A stretch of 55,309 nucleotides of DNA from Frankia sp. AgB32 (lineage in GTDB: Bacteria > Actinomycetota > Actinomycetes > Frankiales > Frankiaceae), in assembly GCF_023243045.1 (NCBI RefSeq), contig NZ_JALKFX010000039.1:1-55309 (forward strand), given 5' to 3'. Both the position numbers and the translations under genes were made by a program. This document shows, piece by piece, positions 1 through 8,900 of the stretch. The notes below the pieces were generated by a model. It was not told the DNA's origin, ran no database searches, and saw only the letters and a list, made by a program, of their open reading frames with translations. Positions within the stretch are counted from its first letter, which is position 1. Each line of letters opens with the position of its first letter.

Positions 1-1115
1 CCCCGGCGGGCGGGGGCGGGGGGCGCGGGGGGCCCCGCCCCCCGCGCCGCCCGCCGGCGGCGCGCCGGGATCGCGGCGCTGCCACTGGCCCGCGGGCCAG
101 TTCTCCGGCGACGCACCGCGGCGGGGATCGCGCCGGGCGCCGGGCGACCCCTCGCCGCGGCCACCGCGATCCGCCGGGGGCGGTCCGTGCCGTTCCGGCC
201 GATCAGGCGGCCAGGTCATGGAGCCTCCCCCTCCTTACTTCCACCGGGAGGTGAGCGTCCGCGCCGGTGGCGGTGTCCTGTGCCACGTCACCCGCCGAGC
301 CGGTCACGCCCGTCGTGGGCGGACGAACGGAACACTCCCGAACAGCCTCTCATTCATCGCGGACGAGCGACACCATCGCCGCTGCCGGCGACTGTCGGAT
401 CGGCGACGCGGTGAGGCCATGGTCACCCCCGGCACCGGCCCCGGCCCCGGCTGGCCGGGCGGGCGGGGACGCGGCCAGACCGCCGTTTCGGGACGCACCA
501 GCGGATTCACCGCGCCCAGGCGACCGTGAACACGGCGAATATTCCTGGTGACGCCCCCGCAAGTACCGGTGACGCCTCGACTCGCCCGCCGAGTGGACTT
601 CGCGTCATCCGGGATCCGGGCGGGCGGCGACCCGCCCCCCATGAACACATCACATTTCGGTCACCCGGTTTGCGCGCTGCCCGGTCTTCTGCATCCGGAC
701 CACCTTCTGCATCCGGACCAACGGTGGCGGCTATGCCGCGCCGACCCATCTCCCGGACACAGAGCCGTCGTCAACATGCGACGACAGAAAGTTACGAATC
801 GGCAGATAGTGTAGATCCGCGACAACAGATCGCGCGCTCCTGTTAACGGCCGACCGCCGACATGTACCTTCACGGTTACCGCCGGATGGCAACCGTGATG
901 TCACTCCGCGCCGCGGTCGCACCGATCACGATGAGGCCGCGCACGTTCTGCCAACGCGGCCCGCGAGCGGCGAGGAGCAAGGCGACCTCGCTCATCCCGA
1001 CCACCGCTTCGGCAAATATCGGCGCGGCCGGACAGAAGATGTTCCGCGCTGCCGGAGCGGCATCCCGGCGGCGCGGCACTACCGGCCGAAGCCCGGCCGC
1101 CCTACCGTTAGCGGT
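1..1115. other. Gene-free stretch at the left edge
   Basis: I see no convincing gene here. Several frames stay open on both strands, but their translations are Arg/Pro/Gly-rich low-complexity strings with no recognisable domain, as expected by chance at this GC content. The first 60 or so bases are almost only G and C runs and resemble the other suspect tracts in the window. The end of the stretch must hold the promoter of the aminopeptidase gene. A TACCGT hexamer at 1103-1108 lies just before the ATG at 1116, which would suit a leaderless transcript, but I see no good -35 match. Confidence 0.5.
686..721. repeat. Two-copy 18-bp tandem repeat
   Basis: The 17-mer cttctgcatccggacca occurs at 686-702 and again at 704-720, giving a period of 18 bp. 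It lies in the gene-free region and no function is apparent. Confidence 0.7.
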
Positions 1116-2810
1116 ATGAGTGCCCAGCCCGACCAAAGCACACCCCGAGCGCCGAACGCGGGGGTACCCGCGGCAACCGCGGGTGCGCAAGGCCAGAACG
1201 CCATCCCGGCCGGCGGCGCGGACGTTGTCCGGAGCCAGCCGGATCCCACCGCCGCGACGTTGGATTCCGGCGGGACAGGTCCGGATTCGGCCGTTGCGTC
1301 CACCACCGGGTCGACTGACCGCGACCCGGATCCCACGCCGTCTTCCGGGCGTGAACCCGGCCAGGCCAACCACGATGAGGAACCACCGACCGCGTTCCGG
1401 CGGTTTATGGCGACCGGCTGGGCGCCGATTGACAACGCTCTGCCATCTCGCGATGACTGCGCACCCTACACGGCGAAACGCCGCGCCTTGTTGGGCTCCC
1501 GCTTCCCGGGCGACGCCCTGGTGGTGCCCAGCGGTGGTCTGCGGGTGCGGGCAAACGACACGGATTATCCGTTCCGTCCGGGAAGTGACTTCTTCTGGTT
1601 GACAGGTTGTCATGAACCTGACGCAGTGCTGGTTCTGCTACCCAACGCGGCCGGGGAGCACACGGCGACGCTGTACGTCCCCGACCGGTCGGACCGGTCC
1701 AGCTCGGCGTTCTATACCGACCGTCGATACGGGGAACTCTGGGTCGGCCCCCGCCCGGGGGTTCGGGAGACACAGTCGGCACTGGAGATCGAGTGCCGAC
1801 CGCTGACCGACCTTCCGAACAGACTGGCCCGGCTCGCGCCGGGAAACACCCGAGTGCTGCGCGAAATCGATCCGCAGGTCGACCGCTCGGTGCTGCGCTG
1901 GTCAGATCCCGGATCGACGGAGGATCGGGATCGACGGCTCGCCCAGGTACTTTCCGAGCTGCGCCTGCTCAAGGACGACTTCGAGATCGCCCGGTTGGAG
2001 GAGGCCGTCGGGGCGACGACCCGCGGCTTCACCGAGTGCGTAGGGGAAATCGGCCACGCGATGGAGCTGCCCAACGGGGAGCGGTGGCTGGAAGGCACCT
2101 TCTGGCGGCGGGCGAGAGTCGAGGGCAACGACGTCGGATATGGCTCCATCGTCGCCTGCGGGCACCACGCCACCACCCTGCACTGGGTACGTGACGACGG
2201 GCCGGTGCGCGCCGGGGAGCTGGCCCTGCTGGACATGGGCGTGGAGGGACCGTCGCTCTACACCGCCGACGTCACCCGCACCCTGCCGATCACGGGCCGG
2301 TTCACCGAGCTGCAGCGAAAGGTCTACGACGTGGTGCTACGCGCCCAGCAGGCCGGTATCGAAGCGGTCCGGCCGGGAGCGTCCTTCATGGACCCGCACC
2401 GCGCGGCAATGCGCGTCATAGCCGCCGCGCTGGACGACTGGGGCCTGCTTCCGCAGGGCGCCGAAGCGTCCCTCGCCACTGATCCCCAAGCGCCGGGAGC
2501 GGGTCTGCACCGGCGGTACACCCTGCATTCCACGTCGCACATGCTGGGCCTGGACGTTCATGACTGTGCGCAGGCGCGGGACGAGACCTACCGGGACGCG
2601 GCACTGGAGCCGGGCATGGTGCTCACCGTGGAACCCGGGCTGTACTTCCAGGGCGACGATCTGACCGTTCCCCCGGAGCTACGCGGCATCGGGGTCCGGA
2701 TAGAAGACGACATCCTGGTCACCAGGGAGGGATGGCGGAACTTGTCCGCAGCGCTTCCCCGAACCCCGGAAGACGTCGAAAACTGGATGGGTCGGCATCT
2801 GCCGAACTGA
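1116..2810 (+). CDS. pepP: Xaa-Pro aminopeptidase (aminopeptidase P, M24B)
   Basis: Cytosolic metallopeptidase that removes an N-terminal residue before proline. The 564-residue protein has a Pro/Thr/Gly-rich, probably disordered extension of about 90 residues, then an aminopeptidase P N-terminal domain (about 92-215), then the pita-bread peptidase domain (about 285-555). All five expected metal ligands are visible: Asp373 (LLDMGVE), Asp385 (TADVTRT), His475 (TSHMLGLDVHD), Glu506 (VEPGLYF) and Glu530 (RIEDDIL). The long N-terminal extension is the only oddity. The ATG at 1116 follows a TACCGT hexamer closely and has no Shine-Dalgarno, so the transcript may be leaderless. The gene ends at a strong hairpin facing the lsr2 gene. 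Confidence 0.93.
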   Translation: MSAQPDQSTPRAPNAGVPAATAGAQGQNAIPAGGADVVRSQPDPTAATLDSGGTGPDSAVASTTGSTDRDPDPTPSSGREPGQANHDEEPPTAFRRFMATGWAPIDNALPSRDDCAPYTAKRRALLGSRFPGDALVVPSGGLRVRANDTDYPFRPGSDFFWLTGCHEPDAVLVLLPNAAGEHTATLYVPDRSDRSSSAFYTDRRYGELWVGPRPGVRETQSALEIECRPLTDLPNRLARLAPGNTRVLREIDPQVDRSVLRWSDPGSTEDRDRRLAQVLSELRLLKDDFEIARLEEAVGATTRGFTECVGEIGHAMELPNGERWLEGTFWRRARVEGNDVGYGSIVACGHHATTLHWVRDDGPVRAGELALLDMGVEGPSLYTADVTRTLPITGRFTELQRKVYDVVLRAQQAGIEAVRPGASFMDPHRAAMRVIAAALDDWGLLPQGAEASLATDPQAPGAGLHRRYTLHSTSHMLGLDVHDCAQARDETYRDAALEPGMVLTVEPGLYFQGDDLTVPPELRGIGVRIEDDILVTREGWRNLSAALPRTPEDVENWMGRHLPN

Positions 2811-2856
2811 CGGAACGAACAGAGACGGCGACAGCCCGCGTCGGCGGGGTCAATCG

Positions 2857-2891
2857 TTCCTGCCACACCGGCCCGACCGGTGTGGCAGGAA
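2857..2891. terminator. Bidirectional hairpin between pepP and lsr2
   Basis: Perfect inverted repeat with 15-bp arms (2857-2871 and 2877-2891) and a 5-nt loop. It lies between two convergent genes. There is no U tract, as is common in high-GC actinobacteria. Confidence 0.75.
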
Positions 2892-3026
2892 CCCGCCCTG
2901 GTAAAACGTGACCAGCAGGTCCCAGGCCAGTGGGGCGCGCGTCCCGCGGCCGAATACCGCGGGCGCGCCAGGTACTACATGGTCCACTGCTTCGAGCCTC
3001 GACTAGGAAAGTCGCCAAGGCCAGGA

Positions 3027-3368
3027 CTAGTGGGCCTTGTCGTACGCCTCAACGATGTTGGAGGCGATACGGCCACGGTCACTCACCGTGTAACCGTTGC
3101 TGCGCGCCCACTCACGAATGTCGGCGGTGCGGTCGGTTCCGCCGGTACGCCGCGAAGGGGTACGCACGCCGCGCCGCCCGCCCGCCGCACGACCGCCGGA
3201 ACGACGGGCCGCGGTCACGAACGGAGCCAGCGACTCACGCAACTTCGTCGCGTTCTTCTCCGACAGGTCGATCTCATACTGCGCACCGTCGAGTCCGAAG
3301 CGGACAGTCTCGTCAGCCTCTTCTCCACTGAGATCGTCAATCAACGAGACGATGGTCTTCTGGGCCAT
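3027..3368 (-). CDS. lsr2: Lsr2-family nucleoid-associated protein
   Basis: Small (113 aa) histone-like DNA-bridging protein, the actinobacterial counterpart of H-NS, which silences AT-rich and foreign DNA. The N-terminal half (MAQKTIVSLIDDLSG, then the DETVRFGLDGAQYEIDLS stretch) matches the Lsr2 dimerisation domain. A basic Arg/Gly-rich linker (about 55-78) follows. The C-terminal part has the DNA-binding pattern IREWARSNGYTVSDRGRI with the RGR AT-hook-like motif that inserts into the minor groove. Length and order fit the family. It converges on pepP and diverges from the NYN-domain gene. Actinomycetes often carry more than one lsr2, so it may be one of several paralogues. Confidence 0.95.
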   Translation of the reverse strand: MAQKTIVSLIDDLSGEEADETVRFGLDGAQYEIDLSEKNATKLRESLAPFVTAARRSGGRAAGGRRGVRTPSRRTGGTDRTADIREWARSNGYTVSDRGRIASNIVEAYDKAH

Positions 3369-3794
3369 GCCACACTCCTTCAGGTCAGCGGACCGCAGAA
3401 CTCACGCGTCTAGTATTACCACGAGAACACCTGGAACTGTCGCGGCTGGTTCGACTGACTCGCGGCTTGGGCCGACGAACACGAAGACGCGCGACGCTGT
3501 GGCGGTCGGAGTACGGAACCCAAAGACGGCCTCCAAGCTCGGCATGATAGGGGGCGATCATGTTCTGCGAATCACACCTTCCCAGCCGAAACGCCGACCG
3601 CAAGCGGACAGTTGGGCCGCCGTCGGCCACCCGGCGACCATGTCCACTGACCTTGGGACACCGATCGTGTTCGTCTACCGACTCCGCGGACGATTGCCAG
3701 GCAATCGGCCACCATCAGCCGGTGGGTGCTTTGGGGCGCTCGTGCCGCGAGCGGAACCGACCGGTACGAATGCCAATGGGGATCGTGGTGGCGG
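3369..3794. promoter_or_regulatory. Divergent intergenic region upstream of lsr2 and the NYN gene
   Basis: 426 bases without a credible gene. It must contain the start signals for lsr2 (leftward) and the NYN-domain gene (rightward). On the minus strand a TAATAC hexamer about 45 bases before the lsr2 ATG could be a -10 element, but the -35 match is poor, so no promoter is claimed. Confidence 0.35.
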
Positions 3795-4295
3795 ATGAGT
3801 ACGCCTGATTCCGGCGCCGCCCCTAAGGTTCGGCGCACGGATGAGTACCCACGGACGTGGGTGGTGGACGGTGCCAACGTGATTGGCGCCCGCGCCGACG
3901 GCTGGTGGCGTGACCGTCCGGGTGCGGCCAGGCGTCTGGTCGCCGAAATCGCGGCGTGGACCGCCGCCGCCAAGTCCGATCCCGCCCAGTCAGGACAGGG
4001 AGAATTGCCCGCGCGGATCGTGGTCGTTCTTGAGGGTGCCGCCCGGTCGGGGATCCCGGCCGGCGAGGTCGGCATGGCGCCGCCTCCCGCCACCGATGCG
4101 CCCCCGGGTCGGCCGCCCACGGTCGTCGTCATGCACGCACCGGGCCACGGCGACGACGCCATTGTTGCGGCCGCCGCGGAAGCCGGCCCGGGCCCGCTGG
4201 TGATCACTTCGGACCGCGCGCTCGCCGAACGGGTACGTGCCCTCGGCGCCGACACCCGCGGTGCGCGCTGGCTACGGGAGTGCCTGGGCGGCTGA
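3795..4295 (+). CDS. NYN/PIN-like domain protein, putative RNase
   Basis: 166-residue cytosolic protein with the pattern of a PIN-like NYN nuclease: WVVDGANVIGAR near residue 18 (first acidic residue), a central strand RIVVVLEGAARSG, then GHGDDAIVAAAAE and PLVITSDRALAERVRALGA carrying the later acidic residues. These conserved aspartates normally coordinate metal ions for RNA cleavage. The family assignment rests on motifs only and the substrate is unknown. The ATG at 3795 was chosen because the homologous pattern starts soon after it; the frame stays open upstream. Nothing recognisable follows for about 730 bases. Confidence 0.75.
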   Translation: MSTPDSGAAPKVRRTDEYPRTWVVDGANVIGARADGWWRDRPGAARRLVAEIAAWTAAAKSDPAQSGQGELPARIVVVLEGAARSGIPAGEVGMAPPPATDAPPGRPPTVVVMHAPGHGDDAIVAAAAEAGPGPLVITSDRALAERVRALGADTRGARWLRECLGG

Positions 4296-5025
4296 GCGTC
4301 CAACCTCCGCAACGCGGTGGGCGCCGGGTGCCGGAAAGACCCCGGCGCGGGCGGCGCGCGCCCGGTCCCGGTGAACCCGCAGCGGTTGGGACGGGCCACC
4401 GTTCCGGGCTGACCGCAAGGCGCGTGCCGGCCGTGGAACGTCGACGGAGCAAATTTACCTTCAGGGCCACCGATCGACGCCTTCTCGGGCTTTCTGGGGC
4501 GCACCGCGGCCCACCGAAACCGGCCGGAGCCGCCGTGGTTCCGCCGGCCGGCCGCACCCGCGTCCGCCATCCCCGCGAAACGCGCCCAGGCACCGGTTCG
4601 CCGGCCCGCGACCCAGGCACCGGGGGCTCCCCCGGGCCCGGCCGGTTCAGCGCCTCCCAGCCGCGTTCAGGAGCGTGCGGGGTGCGGCCCCGGCGGCGAC
4701 CCCGGGCGGTGTGCGATCCACACCTGACGGGCAAGGCCCGTCCCGGAATCGGGCCGCGCACCGGCGCGGTCAGGGACGTGGGCATCGGGCCGCCGTGTGA
4801 ACGCCGCCGATCCCGGCACCCGACGCAGGGACACACCCGCCTGGATGCGCCCGCCGATCGCGTCGCGACGCCTCGCCGCGCCGAGGAGGCGGACGGGAAC
4901 GCCCGTGCACACCGCCTTACCGGCGGGGCACGAGGCACCGGCCCGGCGACCGGCCGCCGATCCGCCTGGCGGCCGATCGGGTGGTACCCCGGCGGCAGGC
5001 TCCGGCCGCGTCAGACCCCGCCGCG
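4296..5025. other. 730-base stretch with no recognised gene
   Basis: Open frames exist on both strands but translate to Arg/Pro/Gly-rich strings without domain signatures. The 11-mer ccgcgtcagac is repeated near 5008-5034, next to the end of the ABC ATPase gene. I see no tRNA, riboswitch or strong terminator. Confidence 0.45.
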
Positions 5026-5859
5026 TCAGACTCCGACGGAAACCGGCCGTCTCGGGGGCGGCCCGGCCGCGAGGCGGGCGCTGTAGCGGCCCGCCGCCAC
5101 GCTGATCTCGAGCGGGATTCCGAAGCAGTCGGACAGGCTCGCGGCGGTGAGCACCTCCGCCACCGGGCCGGCCGCACGCACCTGCCCGCGGCGCACCAGC
5201 AAGGCGTGCGTCATCCCGACCGGGATCTCCTCGACATGGTGGCTGACCAGGACGCTGACGGGTGCCAGCGGGTCAGCCGCGAACCGGGTCAGGCGGCGCA
5301 GCAGCGCCTCGCGGGCGCCGAGGTCGAGCCCTGAGGCGGGCTCGTCCAACAGCAGCAGCTCGGGATCGGTCATCAACGAGCGGGCGATCAGCACCCGCTT
5401 GCGCTCACCTTCGGACAGGGTCCCGAACCGCCGGTCGCCCAGCTCACGGCAGCCGAACTGGGCCAGCAGGCCGGCCGCGCGGGCGAGATCGACGTCGTCG
5501 TACGGCTCGTCGCCGCGGCCGAGCACCGACCACCCCGCGGTGACGACCGCATCGAGGACACGCTCGTCCGGCGGGGGCGACTCGACGAGCACGGGGCTGA
5601 CCACACCGACCCGGTAACGCAGGTCGAGGATGTTCACCGTGCCCAGCCGGTGGCCGAACAGGTCGACGCCGCCGGCGGTGGGGAACAGGCGACCGGAGGC
5701 CACCTGCAGCAGGGTCGTCTTGCCAGCGCCGTTGGGGCCGAGGACGACCCAGCGTTGGCCGGGAAGGATCTCCCAGCTCACGTCGCGCAACAGGAATGAC
5801 CCGTCGCGCACGACATTGACCTTGTCGAGGCGCAGCACCGCGTCCGGCATGGGGCTCAC
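5026..5859 (-). CDS. ABC transporter ATP-binding protein
   Basis: Complete 277-residue nucleotide-binding subunit: Walker A GPNGAGKTTL near residue 40, signature LSEGERKR near 148, Walker B LLLLDEPASGLD near 170 and an H-loop in VLVSHHVEEIPVG. It resembles stand-alone cytosolic ABC ATPases of the ModF/YlmA-like group and has no permease gene beside it, so the transported substrate or role is unknown. The frame opens with GTG at 5859; an in-frame ATG at 5850 is equally plausible, and neither has a clear Shine-Dalgarno. It lies downstream of the SpoIIE-domain gene on the same strand after a gap of about 125 bases and could be cotranscribed with it. Confidence 0.88.
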   Translation of the reverse strand: MSPMPDAVLRLDKVNVVRDGSFLLRDVSWEILPGQRWVVLGPNGAGKTTLLQVASGRLFPTAGGVDLFGHRLGTVNILDLRYRVGVVSPVLVESPPPDERVLDAVVTAGWSVLGRGDEPYDDVDLARAAGLLAQFGCRELGDRRFGTLSEGERKRVLIARSLMTDPELLLLDEPASGLDLGAREALLRRLTRFAADPLAPVSVLVSHHVEEIPVGMTHALLVRRGQVRAAGPVAEVLTAASLSDCFGIPLEISVAAGRYSARLAAGPPPRRPVSVGV

Positions 5860-5983
5860 GTTACGCGAACCGCATCCCGCCGATGCCGTCAGGACGATTC
5901 CGACACCGCCACACTTGCCGGGACGGCCACCGAACCCGTCTCACCTGGCCCTCGGCCCGGCGCCCGCCGGTCGGCCACTGGCC

Positions 5984-8900
5984 TCATGGCCCGCTCGGGC
6001 CGTCGGGCCGGGCCACGAGATCGATCTCCGCCCAGACGACCTTGCCCTCGACGATCATCCTGACGCCGTGCCGCGCCGCGATCCGCGACACCAGGTCGAG
6101 CCCGCGCCCGGCCTCGTCCTCCGGCGCGGCCAGCCGGCGCCGCGGCAGCCGGCCGCCACCGTCGGCGACCTCGACGACAGCCCGGTCACCGAACCGGCGC
6201 AGGCGCACCGAGCACGTCGGCCGGCCGTGCCGCAGGGCGTTGCTGGTCAGCTCGGACAGGACCAGCACGACGGAGTCGACGACGTCCCCGGGCAGGCCGC
6301 CCTGGTTCTCCAGGGCGAGGCGGCCCTGCGCCCGGACCGCCCGCAGCCCCTCCGCCCCGTCGACGGTGACGTCGAGAAGGCTCTGGCCGGCCACCGCCTC
6401 ACCAGGCAGCCGGGCGAACAGCAGCGCCACGGCGGTGTCCTCCGATGCCGGCTCGCCGTCCCGGCCGAGACCGACGCAGGCCGCGGTCACCAGCGCGTCG
6501 AGGTCCGCCCGCGGACCGTCGCCGCGAGCCAGCACCGCCGCGAGGTCGGACACCCCGGCGTCGGCCGCCCGGCCGCCGCCGCGGACCAGGCCGTCGGTGA
6601 ACAGCGCGATGAGATATCCCTGGCCCAGCCGGACGGTGTACTCCGTGGCGTCGGCCGGTCCGGTCAGATCGGCGCGGGCGACACCGAGCGGGGAGCCGAC
6701 CGCCATGTAGAGCCGCGACACCAGGCCGTCGGGCGCGATGACCAGCGGCGGCGGATGTCCGGCACTGGCCAGCGTCAGGACGCCCGTGTCGATCTCGGCG
6801 ATCGCGTAGATGCAGGTGGCGACCTGTTCGCCCGGCAGGTCCGCGACGATGCCATCGAGCAGCGCGAGCACCTCGCCGGGCGGCAGGTCGAGCCGGGCAC
6901 ACACGCGGACGGCGGCGCGGAGCTGGCCCATCGCCGCCGCCGCCGCCACGCCCCGTCCCCGCGCCTCACCGATCACCAGCGCGAACCGGCCGGCGCCCAG
7001 ATCGATCACGTCGGACCACTCGCCGCCGGCGTCGCCGTCGTCGCCCGCGGGCAGGTAGCGGGTCGCGACCTGGAGTCCGCTCGGCGCGGCGGGGGGCGCC
7101 CCGCGCAACGTCTCGTGCAGCTCGGCGACGTCCCCGTGGACGGCTCGGTCGCGGTCGAGGCGGATGCATGCCACCCCGGCGCGCGCCGCGAGTTCGCCCA
7201 GATACTCCAGTTCCGCGGTGGTGAACGGGGCTCGGTCGCGCGCGGCGGTGAGGCTGACGACGGCCGCGATCCCGCCGGCGCCCCACACCGGAAGCACGGC
7301 GGTCGTGTGCGCGCCGAGCTGGCGGAGCCAGCGGGCGAGGTCGGCGGGCAGGTCCCCATCGCCGTCCGGGTGGACGAGGAGCCGGCCCTGGCCGTCCGCC
7401 GCGGTCGCGCGCAGCGGGCTGGTGGGCGTGGCCGCCGCCGCGCTCCACGCCGCCGCCGGTGCCGCGTCGCCGAGGGTCGGCGCGGTGCTGAGGGTCGGCG
7501 CGGTCACGACCGCGAACGGGACCAGGCGGGGCGCCGCCTCCGCGGCGGCAGCGGGGTCCGCCGCGGGGGCGGCCGGTTCGCCGGCGGGGGCACCGTCGCC
7601 GGACGCGGCATGCTCGCCGACGGCGGCCCGGGTAGCCGGTCCCGCGGACACCAGGTGCACCGCGCAGACATCGGCGATCTCGGTGACGAGCAGGTCCGCG
7701 AACGCGCGCAGCGCCTGCCGTGGATCGTCGGCGGCGCTCACGGTGGTGGTGACCCGGGTCAACAGGTCCAGCCGGTGATCGGCGGTCTCGCGGGCCGCGC
7801 GCTCGGCCTGTGCGGCCGTTCGGGCCTGGACCCCCTCGGCGGCATCCGCCAGCAGCCGGTCGTGGCCACGGGCCCGCTCGATGGCGCGCGCGGCGGCCGC
7901 GGCAACGCCGGTGAGGTGCGCCCGGTCCGCGGGCGGAAACGGGCGCGCCGCCGGGAAGCCGAAGGTCACCACGCCGAAGGCCGCCCCGTCGGCGGCGACG
8001 AGCGGCAGCATCGCCCACGCCTGCTCGCCCGCCGCGGCGACGGCGTCGGCGAGCCCGGCCACCGGCCACCGGGTGAGCAGTTCGCGCCGATCGGACAGGA
8101 ACAGGGCCCGGCCGCCGCGCACCACCTCGGCGACGGGATGCACGGCGCCGAGCGCGACATCCGGCCATGATCCGGCGGGCGGCTCGGTCGAGGTCTCGGC
8201 GTCGGCCTCGCCGGCCGAGCGGAGAAACCGCAGCTCGTCCCGTTCCGGGTCGACCAACGCGACCCCGCGGGCCACCGCGCGGGCCGCCTGGCCGCCGACG
8301 TCGAGGACTGCCGCGATCACCTGGTCGACGGTGCTCGCCGCCGCGAGCGCGACCGAGAACCGCCCGCCCGCCTCGAGGCGGGCGTCCGCCGCCTCCGCCT
8401 GCTCCACCGCGGCGGCGGCCCGCCGGCTGGCCGCCGCGGTCTGTTCACCGGCGGTACCGGCGCGCTGGTCGGCCGCCGCGGCCTGCTCGACGGCCTGCTC
8501 CGCCTGGCGCTGCGCGGTCTGCGCGCGTCGCTCCGCCCCCTCGGCCCGGTCCACCGCCTCCTCGGCCCGCCGGTCGGCCGCCTCGGCCCTGTCCACCGCT
8601 GCCTCGGCCCGCTGGTCCGCCGCCTCGGCCCGGTCCACGGCCGCCTGCACGCGCGCATCGGCCGACGCCGCCTGCTCCGCGGAGGACCCGACGCGCTGCT
8701 CGGCCTCCTCAGCCCGCCGCTGCGCCGCCTGCGCGCGCTGCTCGGTCTCGCCGGCTCGTTCCTCGGCTTCGGCCGCCCGTTGCTCGGCCGCGGTGGCGCG
8801 CTGGCGCGCCTCGTCGACGTGCTGCTCGGCCTCGCCGGCTCGTTCCTCGGCCGTACCCGCCCGCTGCTCGGCCGCGATGGCGCGGGCATCCGCCGCGTCG

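Noticed and set aside
876-1613. 245-codon minus-strand gene near the left edge
   Set aside because: Largely antisense to the aminopeptidase N-terminus and made of Arg/Gly-rich low-complexity sequence.
5630-8170. 846-codon plus-strand frame opposite the SpoIIE-domain gene
   Set aside because: Low-complexity translation with no motif; the minus strand carries recognisable SpoIIE and HATPase domains.
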